The translations under genes were made by a program, and so were the position numbers. From JAVBOV01 sp031550205 (lineage in GTDB: Bacteria > Pseudomonadota > Alphaproteobacteria > RF32 > CAG-239), in NCBI GenBank assembly GCA_031550205.1, contig JAVBOV010000086.1, positions 1 to 27,538 on the forward strand: DNA of 27,538 nt. The letters run 5' to 3'. The notes under the pieces are model-generated. The model was not told the DNA's origin, searched no databases, and saw nothing but the letters and a program-made list of their open reading frames with translations. Below are positions 19,952 through 27,437 of this stretch, piece by piece; within the stretch, counting starts at the first letter, position 1, and every line of letters starts with the position of its first letter.

Positions 19952-20581
19952 ATGGTAAAAATCGCCCCCAGCATTTTAAGCGCAGACTTCACCAAACTTG
20001 GTGAAGAGATAAAGGCCATTGAAAAAGCCGGCGCCGATTGGGTTCATGTTGATGTCATGGACGGCCACTTTGTGCCTAATCTTACCTTCGGCCCGTTTAT
20101 TGTGAAACAAATTCGCCCCTTAACCAAGCTTCCTTTTGATGTTCACTTAATGGTTCATGAACCCGAAAAAATGCTGCCTTGGTTCATAGATGCCGGAGCC
20201 GATTCTCTAACAGTGCATTTTGAGGCCTGCAAAGATTTAACCAAGACCTTAAAAGAAATAAAAAGCAAAGGCCTCTTGGCCGGCGTTTCCATCAAACCCA
20301 AAACCAAGGCTGAAGTTTTAAAACCATATTTAAAAGACATAGATTTGGTTTTGGTCATGAGCGTTGAACCGGGTTTCGGCGGCCAATCCTTCATGCCCGA
20401 CCAGGTTGAAAAAATCAGACAATTAAAGCAAATGAAAAAAGACCTGCTGGTTGAAGTAGACGGCGGCATCAACGAAAAAACCGCCAAAGTTTGTATAGAA
20501 GCCGGAGCAGACATCTTAGTCGCCGGCAGCTACATCTTCAAAAGCTCAGACTATAATAAAATAATAACGTCATTGCGCTAA
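19952..20581 (+). CDS. rpe: ribulose-phosphate 3-epimerase
   Basis: This 209-aa cytosolic TIM-barrel enzyme interconverts ribulose-5-phosphate and xylulose-5-phosphate in the pentose phosphate pathway. The signatures are present in order: APSILSADF, VHVDVMDGHFVPN (metal and catalytic His/Asp), HLMV, MSVEPGFGGQ (second metal region), EVDGGIN and ADILVAGSYIF. The length is typical. AGGAG lies directly upstream of the ATG, just after a dispersed repeat. Confidence 0.96.
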   Translation: MVKIAPSILSADFTKLGEEIKAIEKAGADWVHVDVMDGHFVPNLTFGPFIVKQIRPLTKLPFDVHLMVHEPEKMLPWFIDAGADSLTVHFEACKDLTKTLKEIKSKGLLAGVSIKPKTKAEVLKPYLKDIDLVLVMSVEPGFGGQSFMPDQVEKIRQLKQMKKDLLVEVDGGINEKTAKVCIEAGADILVAGSYIFKSSDYNKIITSLR

Positions 20582-20584
20582 TAA

Positions 20585-20621
20585 TTCCCTCCCCCTTGAT
20601 GGGGGAGGGTTGGGGTGGGGT
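20585..20621. repeat. CCCTCCCCC palindrome with G-quadruplex-capable tail
   Basis: CCCTCCCCC-TTGAT-GGGGGAGGG pairs into a hairpin. The right arm plus tail (20601-20620) contains four G-runs of three or more with loops of one or two bases. It lies 4 bp beyond the rpe stop and may also help end transcription. Confidence 0.85.
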
Positions 20622-20705
20622 GTAAGCAAATCATCCATATTTTAACCCCATTTTAACCCCCATCCCCTTAAAATACAAAAAAAATTGTATCCATGGGAGA
20701 ATCGC

Positions 20706-21404
20706 ATGACAAATTCGGTAATGATAATTGAAGACGAAGAAGCCCTCGCTCAATTGCTAAAATATAACCTTGAGAAAGAAGGCTTTCAGGTTTTTTGGGA
20801 AGCCAGAGGCTCCCGCGCCGTGGCCGAGGTTGAAAAACACCTGCCGTCGGTAATTTTGCTTGACTGGATGCTGCCGGAAATGTCCGGCGTGGAAATCTGC
20901 AAAATCATCCGCTCCAAGCCCGATATCAAAAATATTCCAATAATCATGCTCACCGCCAAAGGCGAAGAAGAAGACAAAGTAAAAGGCCTCTCCAGCGGCG
21001 CCGATGATTACGTCACCAAACCCTTTTCCGTGCCGGAATTAATCGCCCGCGTCAAAACCAACCTCCGCCGCTCCCCGGAGCTGATAAAGCACAAAGAGTT
21101 CATCTTTGAAGACATCAAAATGGACTTGGTTGAGAAAAAAGTAACCCGCAGCGGCAAAGTAGTCAACCTCGGCCCCACGGAGTTTCGCCTGTTAAAATTG
21201 CTCATGGAAAACCCCGGCAAAGCCTTTTCCCGTGAGAGCCTGCTAAAAACCGTCTGGGGCGATAATATCTATGTTGAATCAAGAACCGTAGACGTCCACA
21301 TTCGCCGCTTAAGAAAATCCTTAAACGAGTTTGGCCCCGACTACATCCGCACCGTCCGCGCCACCGGCTATGCCCTAGACACCAACGGCGAAGCCGGGGA
21401 ATAA
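20706..21404 (+). CDS. phoB: PhoB-type response regulator
   Basis: This 232-aa transcription factor has a receiver domain (residues 1-120; phospho-acceptor Asp53 in LLDWMLPEMSG, Thr in LTAKGEEED, Lys in TKPFS) and an OmpR/PhoB winged helix (about 135-230; SRTVDVHIRRLRKSL, then IRTVRATGYAL). PhoB activates phosphate-starvation genes when phosphorylated by PhoR. No histidine kinase gene is adjacent. The start at 20706 is preferred: GGGAGA lies 5-6 nt upstream, whereas the longer TTG frame at 20685 has none. PhoB is preferred over other OmpR-class members because of overall similarity, but the regulon is not shown here. Confidence 0.85.
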   Translation: MTNSVMIIEDEEALAQLLKYNLEKEGFQVFWEARGSRAVAEVEKHLPSVILLDWMLPEMSGVEICKIIRSKPDIKNIPIIMLTAKGEEEDKVKGLSSGADDYVTKPFSVPELIARVKTNLRRSPELIKHKEFIFEDIKMDLVEKKVTRSGKVVNLGPTEFRLLKLLMENPGKAFSRESLLKTVWGDNIYVESRTVDVHIRRLRKSLNEFGPDYIRTVRATGYALDTNGEAGE

Positions 21405-21409
21405 TTTCC

Positions 21410-21449
21410 TTCCCCCTCCCCCTTGATGGGGGAGGGTTGGGGTGGGGGT
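21410..21449. repeat. CCCTCCCCC palindrome with G-quadruplex-capable tail
   Basis: This is the same element as at 20585-20621, placed just after the phoB stop. The G-tail at 21428-21448 has runs of five, three, four and five G. Confidence 0.85.
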
Positions 21450-21473
21450 GATCAACCAACAATCCTTTTTTAT

Positions 21474-21530
21474 CGTCATCCTGAACGCAGTGAAGGATCC
21501 ATAGATTCTTCGTTTCACTCAGAATGACGC
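21474..21530. repeat. GTCAT-type interspersed palindromic repeat
   Basis: CGTCATCCTGAACGCAGTGA...TCAGAATGACG is the closest relative of the element at 28-96. The two share the GGATCCATxGATTCTTCGTT centre. Confidence 0.8.
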
Positions 21531-21552
21531 GTTTGAATGTATTACATAAAAC

Positions 21553-21588
21553 AAAAAAACCGCCCTTTATAAAAAGAGCGGTTTTTTT
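21553..21588. terminator. bidirectional intrinsic terminator after phoB
   Basis: AAAAAAACCGC and GCGGTTTTTTT pair around a CTTT/AAAG inner stem. It lies between phoB (+) and the convergent membrane-protein gene (-). Confidence 0.85.
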
Positions 21589-21604
21589 ATTAATACATTT
21601 TAGC

Positions 21605-22120
21605 CTACTTCTTACAAACAACGGTCATCGTATTCCCCACCTCATAAACCGGCGGCTCGATAATCGCATGCCCGTTCACCAAAAGACCGAGAATCTCAAG
21701 TTCTTTGTAGAACACTCTAATCTTGTCTCCGGCTTCTGGCCTTCCATGCTTATCAAAGTGGGTTTTAAATAAACAAAGATCGTGATTATCAGGTTTCACA
21801 ATGTAAAAATTTTCAGCATCTTCAGTTACGCCTTTAGCTGCAAATTCTTCCATCAATACATGTTGATAATGCGACTCTCTTTCTTTTTCTATTTCAACTT
21901 GTTGCCGCAATAAACGCAAGTCTTCACTCAATCTGTCTCTTTCTCCGCCCAAAGTAGTCATCATAGTGACCAAAATAGCAAAAACCACAATTAGTCCGGA
22001 AAATGCACAATAATCACCAACCGTCAAATTTTCAATCGGTGCCAATTTGGAAAGAAAATGAACAAGGCAAAATGCCGTTGAAATAAGGAAAAGTAACGAA
22101 ATAATGTTTCTTGTTTTCAT
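21605..22120 (-). CDS. hypothetical membrane protein with coiled coil, 171 aa
   Basis: I do not recognise this protein. Two membrane helices lie at about residues 7-24 and 37-57, followed by a charged coiled-coil stretch (LSEDLRLLRQQVEIEKERE) and a C-terminal soluble part (YIVKPDNHDLCLFKTHF, VFYKELEILGLLVNGH) that may be a small beta-domain. It has no Shine-Dalgarno; the ATG follows an A-rich leader. Its upstream 108 bp are conserved with those of the 63-aa membrane protein at 12688-12879, although the two proteins share only the opening MKT. It faces phoB across a shared terminator. Confidence 0.65.
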   Translation of the reverse strand: MKTRNIISLLFLISTAFCLVHFLSKLAPIENLTVGDYCAFSGLIVVFAILVTMMTTLGGERDRLSEDLRLLRQQVEIEKERESHYQHVLMEEFAAKGVTEDAENFYIVKPDNHDLCLFKTHFDKHGRPEAGDKIRVFYKELEILGLLVNGHAIIEPPVYEVGNTMTVVCKK

Positions 22121-22228
22121 AATGTTTTATTTTTTAAAGATTAATAATATTAACACAAATATAGAGCTTTTTAACTCTTCAACCATACCACATTCCAGAA
22201 ATAGAGTCATGTTAAACTTTTGTTACAA
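22121..22228 (-). promoter_or_regulatory. conserved upstream region (copy B)
   Basis: This is the same ordered blocks as copy A at 12880-12987: TTGTAACAAAAG, TTTAACATGACTCT, TGTGGTAT, then TTAATATTATTAATC and an A-rich leader. The 5' block begins exactly 108 bp upstream of the start codon in both copies. DNA between the blocks differs. Confidence 0.7.
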
Positions 22229-22240
22229 AAACCCCAAACT

Positions 22241-22325
22241 TGTCATCCAGAGCATATTTTATAATTTTCCCGCATCGACCGCAGGGAGTGCGGATAAGAA
22301 AATTATAAAATATGCGTGGGATCCA
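22241..22325. repeat. nested palindromic element with 28-bp core (copy 2)
   Basis: A perfect inverted repeat (22253-22269 with 22298-22314; arms begin CATATTTTAT, extendable by one G-C pair) encloses a 28-bp core at 22270-22297. The core differs from the copy at 5527-5554 at only two positions. The outer GTCATCC/GGGATCC pair belongs to the GTCAT-type family. Confidence 0.85.
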
Positions 22326-22344
22326 AGACAAATTGGCTTTATTG

Positions 22345-22376
22345 CTGGTTGGATTGCCGCGCTGCGCTCGCAATGA
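22345..22376. repeat. GTCATTGCGAGC-type repeat (inverted orientation)
   Basis: GGATTGCCGCGCTGCGCTCGCAATGAC is the reverse orientation of the element that enters the coding region at 3311-3342. It is non-coding here. Confidence 0.75.
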
Positions 22377-22442
22377 CAATACAGCAACAAAACCCTTGCC
22401 AAAACCGCCATTTGCTTTAATATTGCAGCCAAGTATAACATT

Positions 22443-22571
22443 GTCATTTCGACGACCTGAGCGCCCATTACATTGTCATTTCGACGACCTGAGCGCAGCG
22501 AATGAAGGAGAAATCTTATTGCACAAACAAGATTTCTCCTCCACTCCCGTTGGTTGGGTCGTCGAAATGAC
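22443..22571. repeat. duplicated GTCATTTCGACGACC palindromic element upstream of tgt
   Basis: GTCATTTCGACGACCTGAGC occurs twice in tandem (22443 and 22475). The second copy forms an outer stem with GGGTCGTCGAAATGAC (22556-22571), and GGAGAAATCTT/AAGATTTCTCC forms the inner stem. The element ends 20 bp before the tgt start and just before its AAGGAA. Confidence 0.8.
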
Positions 22572-22590
22572 AGCAAGGAACCAGTCTTTA

Positions 22591-23715
22591 ATGCTAAAAT
22601 TCGATCTCTTAAAAACTCATAACAAAGCCCGTTTGGGCAAGCTCCACACCAAACATGGCGTGGTTAACACCCCCGCCTTTATGCCGGTTGGCACCTGCGG
22701 CACGGTCAAGGCCATGCTGCCGGAATCTGTGGCGGCCGCCGGCGCTGAAATCTTGCTCGGCAACACCTATCATTTAATGCTCCGCCCCGGCGAAGACCTG
22801 GTCGCCAAAATGGGCGGCCTGCATAAATTTATGAACTGGGACAAACCGATTCTAACCGATTCCGGCGGTTTCCAGGTCATGAGCTTGTCCGGCATCAGAA
22901 AACTGACCGAAGAGGGCGTCACCTTCAAATCTCACGTCGACGGCAAAAAGTTTTTCCTAAGCCCGGAGCGCTCCATGGAAATTCAGCACAAGCTCGATTC
23001 CAACATCACCATGTGCCTTGATGAATGCACGCCTTTCCCCGCCACTCATAAAGAAGCCGAAAAATCCATGCAAATGTCCATGCGCTGGGCCAGGCGTTCC
23101 AAAGACGCCTTTGTCGACCGCGACGGCTACGGCCTTTTTGGCATCCAGCAAGGAAGTGTATATCAAGATCTGCGCCAAATTTCCGCCGATAAGCTAAAAG
23201 AAATCGGCTTTGACGGCTACGCTCTCGGCGGCTTGGCCGTTGGCGAAGGCCAAAAACAAATGTTTGAAGTTTTGGACTACGCGCCGGATATGCTGCCAGA
23301 AGACAAACCGCGTTACCTGATGGGCGTTGGCCGCCCGGATGATATTGTTGGCGCGGTTCTGCGCGGAATTGACATGTTCGATTGCGTCATGCCCACCCGC
23401 TCCGGCCGCACCGCCCAGGCCTTCACCAAATATGGTGCGCTCAACATCCGCAACGCCCGCCACCGTGAAGACAACCGCCCGGTGGAAGAGGGCTGCGATT
23501 GCCCGCTTTGCAAAAGCTACACCCGCGCCTATATCCACCATCTGCAAAAATGCAACGAAGTTCTGGCGATAATGCTTTTAACCTGGCATAATGTGGCCTA
23601 TTATGAACGGCTGATGAAAGGCTTGCGCGAGGCCATAGCGGGCGATTCGTTAGATTCTTTTGTTGCACAGTTCTACCAAGACCAAAAAAAAGGCGATATA
23701 AATGAGCAAAACTAA
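22591..23715 (+). CDS. tgt: tRNA-guanine transglycosylase
   Basis: This 374-aa enzyme exchanges guanine-34 of GUN-anticodon tRNAs for preQ1 on the way to queuosine. LTDSGGFQVMSL (substrate Asp near residue 90), GGLAVGEG, FDCVMPTRSGR (nucleophile Asp264) and the zinc site CDCPLC...HH near residues 301-320 are all present. The ATG at 22591, with AAGGAA 10 nt upstream, gives the normal family length; the longer frame from 22312 would only translate dispersed repeats. The next gene overlaps its end by 14 nt. Confidence 0.96.
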   Translation: MLKFDLLKTHNKARLGKLHTKHGVVNTPAFMPVGTCGTVKAMLPESVAAAGAEILLGNTYHLMLRPGEDLVAKMGGLHKFMNWDKPILTDSGGFQVMSLSGIRKLTEEGVTFKSHVDGKKFFLSPERSMEIQHKLDSNITMCLDECTPFPATHKEAEKSMQMSMRWARRSKDAFVDRDGYGLFGIQQGSVYQDLRQISADKLKEIGFDGYALGGLAVGEGQKQMFEVLDYAPDMLPEDKPRYLMGVGRPDDIVGAVLRGIDMFDCVMPTRSGRTAQAFTKYGALNIRNARHREDNRPVEEGCDCPLCKSYTRAYIHHLQKCNEVLAIMLLTWHNVAYYERLMKGLREAIAGDSLDSFVAQFYQDQKKGDINEQN

Positions 23716-24631
23716 AAAACAATTTATCGACAGCTTCTTGGAACAAAACCAAGAGAAGGGTTTGCGCGTGTTTGTGGCCGGCGGCAGCCGCTCCGGCAAT
23801 GAAGACATATACGTTAAAGAAGCCTACAATCTCGGCCAGGAAATCATCAAAATGGGTTTCAAGCTTGACTTCGGTCTTTCCAACAAAGGCATCATGGGCG
23901 CGGTGGCCAAAGGCGTGATGGACGGCTGGAATCAAAAGCAGGGCGGCGCATCGCCGGTGCAGGGCATTACCACTGAAGAATATTATAAACTCTATCCGCA
24001 AGATGACGAACTGTTAAAAAAAATCGGCAAAGTAATTGTCGCCAAAACCTTGGAAGAAAGAAAACAAAGACTGTTGGAGGCCGATTTCATTGTCTTTGCA
24101 CCCGGCGGCGTTGGAACCTTAGACGAGCTTGCTTATGACTGTGTGGCTATGCAAGACGGCTTTTTGCGCATTAAACCCTTCATCATTTACAACGTCCACG
24201 GCTATTTTCACCACCTTCTGGAGTTCTTAAAAGAAATCTCCTTAAAAGGCTTTGCCGACCCGGTTTCTTTCATCGTGGTTGAAGACAGCTGCGAGCTGAG
24301 CATCGTCTTTGAGCTCCTCAAAATCAGATACAAACAGGGCAATACCACTCAAGAGGCTTATGCCAACGTCCGCCAGCTGATATATGAACTGCCATATTTC
24401 TTCAAAATTCAAAAAGAACAATGCATTGAGGTTGAAGAAATTATTAAAGACATGAGCAAAATCAGCCTTCACGGCAGCGCCAAACAGCGCCAGGACTTGG
24501 CCGATGAAATTGAACAAGCATATTTAGAAAAAGAAATTTCCCGCATGCACACTCGCTTAGACCGCACCGGCAACGACGTTTCAATCATGAATGACAAACT
24601 GGCCAACTTCAAAAAAAGGAAAAAGCAATAA
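23702..24631 (+). CDS. LOG family protein (nucleotide 5'-monophosphate phosphoribohydrolase-like) with C-terminal extension
   Basis: This protein has 309 aa. Residues 18-200 show the LOG (lysine decarboxylase-like) Rossmann fold: VFVAGGSRSGN, the ERKQRLLEAD arginine motif and PGGVGTLDELAYD near 133-145. LOG enzymes release free base from adenosine- or cytokinin-type nucleoside monophosphates. The core usually ends near 190-220; here another 90 or so residues form charged helices (EVEEIIKDMSKISL, LDRTGNDVSIMNDKL). The start overlaps tgt by 14 nt and the stop is one base before the spmAB ATG, so the three form one operon. A possible link to base or nucleotide exchange with tgt is speculation. 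Confidence 0.85.
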   Translation: MSKTKKQFIDSFLEQNQEKGLRVFVAGGSRSGNEDIYVKEAYNLGQEIIKMGFKLDFGLSNKGIMGAVAKGVMDGWNQKQGGASPVQGITTEEYYKLYPQDDELLKKIGKVIVAKTLEERKQRLLEADFIVFAPGGVGTLDELAYDCVAMQDGFLRIKPFIIYNVHGYFHHLLEFLKEISLKGFADPVSFIVVEDSCELSIVFELLKIRYKQGNTTQEAYANVRQLIYELPYFFKIQKEQCIEVEEIIKDMSKISLHGSAKQRQDLADEIEQAYLEKEISRMHTRLDRTGNDVSIMNDKLANFKKRKKQ

Positions 24632-24632
24632 A

Positions 24633-25859
24633 ATGCTGAATATTATCTGGGTTGCATTTTTTCTAATTGCTTTTGCGGCGGCTCTTTATCAAACCCTCAT
24701 AAACGGTAACACTGCGGTTTGGACAGAGCTTGTCTCCGCCACTTTTTCCTCATCCAAAACCGCTTTCAGCATTGCGCTCAACTTAACCGGCATTTTGTGC
24801 CTCTGGCTCGGCCTCTTAAAAATTGCCGAAACCTCCGGCCTCATCAATTTTGTTGCTCGTTTCCTGCGCCCGCTGTTTAAAAAAATAATGCCCGAGGTGC
24901 CGGAAAACCACCCTTCCATCACCTCAATGATAATGAACATTGCCGCCAACATGCTGGGCTTGGATAACGCCGCCACGCCCATGGGCTTAAAAGCCATGGA
25001 ACAATTGCAGGAATTAAACAAGAAAAAAGACACCGCCTCCAACGCCCAAATTTTGTTCATGGTTCTCAACTCTTCAGCCGTTACCATAATTCCCATAACC
25101 ATTTTAATGTACCGCGCCGAACTTGGTTCAACCAACCCCACCTCGGTTTTCATCCCCATTCTTCTGGCCACATCAGTCTCCACCTTAACCGGTTTTTTAT
25201 CGGTGGCCTTAGTGCAAAGACTAAACATATTCAACCGCGTCGTCATGTCATATCTCTTCGGCATCATCGCTTTTATCATCGGTACCGCATATTACTTTAA
25301 CCAAATTTCGCCTGCCGCCCGCCTCAAATATTCTGCCGATTTCGGCAACTTCATCTTGTTTGCCATCATCATCGGCTTCATCACCTCCGGCCTCATCAAA
25401 AAAATAAACGTCTATGAAACCTTCATCAAAGGCGCCAAAGAGGGCTTTGAGATTGCCGTCAAAATCATTCCGTATCTGGTTGCCATGCTGGTTGCCGTCA
25501 GCGTCTTAGAAGCTTCCGGTTCATTAAAACTTTTGGTTTCCTGCTTAGAAAAAATGTTTGTGTTTTTAGGGTTTGACACTTCTTTTGTTGCCGCGCTTCC
25601 CACTGCAATCATGAAGCCGCTCTCCGGCAGCGGCGCCAGAGCCATGATGATCTCCACCATGCAAACTTACGGCGCAGACAGTTTCCAAGGCTTCACCGCC
25701 TCAATCATCCAAGGCTCAACCGAAACCACATTTTATGTCTTGGCCGTATATTTCGGCGTGGTCAAAATCACCAAAGTCCGCCACGCCCTGCCATGCGCAC
25801 TGCTGGCAGACCTAGCCGGCATCACCGCTGCCATCTGCTTTGCATATTTATTTTATTAA
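24633..25859 (+). CDS. fused SpmA-SpmB nucleoside-recognition membrane protein
   Basis: This 408-aa multi-pass protein joins two Gate (nucleoside recognition) domains. The first half (about 1-195) is SpmA-like, with the typical LDNAATPMGLKAMEQL near residue 111. The second half (about 215-408) is SpmB-like, with PLSGSGARAMM and GSTETTFYVLAVYFGV near 359. In Bacillus the separate SpmA and SpmB affect spore core dehydration; in non-spore-formers the substrate is unknown. The ATG at 24633 is preferred over the frame from 24591 because it begins a membrane helix, follows the LOG stop by one base and has AAGGA about 12 nt upstream. Confidence 0.9.
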   Translation: MLNIIWVAFFLIAFAAALYQTLINGNTAVWTELVSATFSSSKTAFSIALNLTGILCLWLGLLKIAETSGLINFVARFLRPLFKKIMPEVPENHPSITSMIMNIAANMLGLDNAATPMGLKAMEQLQELNKKKDTASNAQILFMVLNSSAVTIIPITILMYRAELGSTNPTSVFIPILLATSVSTLTGFLSVALVQRLNIFNRVVMSYLFGIIAFIIGTAYYFNQISPAARLKYSADFGNFILFAIIIGFITSGLIKKINVYETFIKGAKEGFEIAVKIIPYLVAMLVAVSVLEASGSLKLLVSCLEKMFVFLGFDTSFVAALPTAIMKPLSGSGARAMMISTMQTYGADSFQGFTASIIQGSTETTFYVLAVYFGVVKITKVRHALPCALLADLAGITAAICFAYLFY

Positions 25860-25869
25860 ATGCCTCTTC

Positions 25870-25907
25870 TCCCTCCCCCTTGATGGGGGAGGGTTGGGGC
25901 GGGGGTG
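25870..25907. repeat. CCCTCCCCC palindrome with G-quadruplex-capable tail
   Basis: This is the third close copy of the element at 20585 and 21410. It fills the 48-bp gap between the convergent spmAB and transporter genes. The G-tail is at 25885-25905. Confidence 0.85.
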
Positions 25908-26801
25908 TCAAATCCACCTGATTTTTTTCAAAACAAAAATCAGCCCCATGCAAATAAACAAAAGTCCCAAGCTAATCCAGGCAAAAGCGTGCGGTTCTTC
26001 GGCAAATGGAATTCCTGCAACGTTAATCCCCAGCAAACTGGTCAATAAACCCATCGGCATAAAAATCACCGTTACAATAGAGATAATATACATAATCCGG
26101 CTGATGCGAATATTCACCTGTCCCTGCAGCTCTTCCACCGAAATCGCCAGATGATTGTGTGCATAGTCCAAATCTTCAACGGCTTTTGTCATCTTATGGT
26201 AAATTTCTCTAAGCTCCGCGCGGTCTGCCTCGGTCAACAGCGGAATCTTTTCGAGTTTAATATTAACATAAATATCGTGATGCGGCGCAATGTGCCTGCG
26301 CAAAGAAATAATCTTGCGGCGCAGGCTCCCGATCATCATCCGTAAACTTGAATCCTTAAAGCTGTTCAGCTTAATCACTTCTGCTTCCAAGCTGTCGGCT
26401 TTTTCCGTAATTTTATAAGCGGCATTATAAATATCGTCTGCCAGACAATCGGTAATCTCCAAAAAACACTCTACCGGAGATGGCATTTTTTTGCTTTTTT
26501 TAATTCGTTCTTTAGCATCATCCAAAGCCTTAATCGGACGGTTGGCCAGCGTAATAATCTTGTCCTTGTCAAGCCAGATGCGAATAGATGCAATGTCTTT
26601 CTCTCCTCCAAAATTAATTATGCTCACGCCTTTTAAGATAAAAACAATGCCTTTTTTATGCGTGAAATAACGAGGCCTGGTGTGCCTGTCGGTCAAAGCC
26701 TCCGCCACCTCGATATCCAGCTTAAATTTTTTGGTTAAGGTCTGAAAAATATCAGCATCATCATAATTCAAATGTTCCCACACGTTTTTCTTTTTTTCCA
26801 T
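25908..26801 (-). CDS. zntB: CorA/ZntB-family divalent cation transporter
   Basis: This 297-aa protein has a long cytoplasmic N-terminal domain (about 1-235) with the coiled-coil stalk (KADSLEAEVIKL, LRRKIISLRRHIAPH) and two C-terminal membrane helices. The signature loop after the first helix reads GINVAGIP, as in ZntB zinc transporters, not the GMN of magnesium-type CorA. A pentameric inner-membrane channel or transporter for Zn2+ or related ions is expected. Start: ATG at 26801 with GGAGG 5 nt upstream; the GTG at 26813 lacks a site. It is monocistronic. Confidence 0.85.
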   Translation of the reverse strand: MEKKKNVWEHLNYDDADIFQTLTKKFKLDIEVAEALTDRHTRPRYFTHKKGIVFILKGVSIINFGGEKDIASIRIWLDKDKIITLANRPIKALDDAKERIKKSKKMPSPVECFLEITDCLADDIYNAAYKITEKADSLEAEVIKLNSFKDSSLRMMIGSLRRKIISLRRHIAPHHDIYVNIKLEKIPLLTEADRAELREIYHKMTKAVEDLDYAHNHLAISVEELQGQVNIRISRIMYIISIVTVIFMPMGLLTSLLGINVAGIPFAEEPHAFAWISLGLLFICMGLIFVLKKIRWI

Positions 26802-26868
26802 TGCATCCTCCACCCGTTGCTTCTAATATAATCTTAATTCGGATGAAGTCAAAGATGAAAATAATTAA

Positions 26869-26931
26869 CGTCATTGCGAGCGACCTGTCCGCCGTAGCTC
26901 TATAAGAGCGAAGGAGGAAGCGCGGCAATCT
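26869..26931. repeat. GTCATTGCGAGC repeat carrying the TGTCCG...AGGAAG insert
   Basis: CGTCATTGCGAGC and GCGCGGCAATCTC are the outer repeat. Between them lies TGTCCGCCGTAGCTCT, ATA and AGAGCGAAGGAGGAAG, an insert also seen at 18985-19048 inside a different outer stem. The hairpin GCTCT/AGAGC is conserved. Confidence 0.75.
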
Positions 26932-27026
26932 CATCTGAATCAAGAATTCAATTGACATATTTGTCTAAACAATATATGAATTAACTGGAAAACAAATTAT
27001 AAACTTAATCATTTAAAAATATTATT

Positions 27027-27413
27027 ATGAAAAAAACAATTATTGAAACTGAACTCCTTACCCGCGCGGTAAGAGCATATTCTGAATGCTTGCGTATTGA
27101 GTTGGAAGCTTATCGAATGTTTTTAGCTTTAGATGCTCTAAAGAAGTACCTTCCGCAAATGTTCATGTCTTTAGGAGAAATTCCTGAAAGGTATGAAGTG
27201 AAATATTCTCTTTCTGAGATTAGCGGAACAACTGATTTCTGTAGTGCATTGTGGAAAGAATCTAAGAGAGCTTTGGATTGCTCCAAGATACTTAAAGGTT
27301 ATTCCTCTCAGGCAAGAGAGTTAATACATGATTTTGTAAATAACAAGCTCAATAGTCGAGATATCGCGGCAGTCGCAAAAAATGTTCAAAAAGATTTTGG
27401 GGCTGACACCTAA
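27027..27413 (+). CDS. hypothetical protein, 128 aa, possibly cut by an insertion sequence
   Basis: I do not recognise this protein. It is soluble, mostly alpha-helical, with a helix-rich N-terminus (TRAVRAYSECLRIELEAYRM) and no signal or membrane segment. The ATG follows an AT-rich leader without a Shine-Dalgarno. Its last residues (FGADT) are encoded by GGGGCTGACACC, which may be the end of the adjacent insertion sequence, so the original C-terminus could be missing. Confidence 0.55.
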   Translation: MKKTIIETELLTRAVRAYSECLRIELEAYRMFLALDALKKYLPQMFMSLGEIPERYEVKYSLSEISGTTDFCSALWKESKRALDCSKILKGYSSQARELIHDFVNNKLNSRDIAAVAKNVQKDFGADT

Positions 27414-27437
27414 CATTTTTAATGTTAAGGTGTTTTT
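27406..27437 (+). terminator. hairpin plus T-run before the transposase
   Basis: ACACCTAACATT pairs with AATGTT-A-AGGTGT (one bulge), followed by TTTTT. It can end transcription entering from the 128-aa gene, which would shield the insertion sequence from outside transcription. Confidence 0.6.

Noticed and set aside
22312..22590. A 93-residue N-terminal extension of Tgt
   Set aside because: The frame is open but consists of dispersed repeats. Family length, the ribosome site and the motif spacing all fit the ATG at 22591.
23441..24001. Minus-strand frame opposite the tgt/LOG junction
   Set aside because: It is a shadow of two clearly recognised plus-strand genes, with no ribosome site or known motif.
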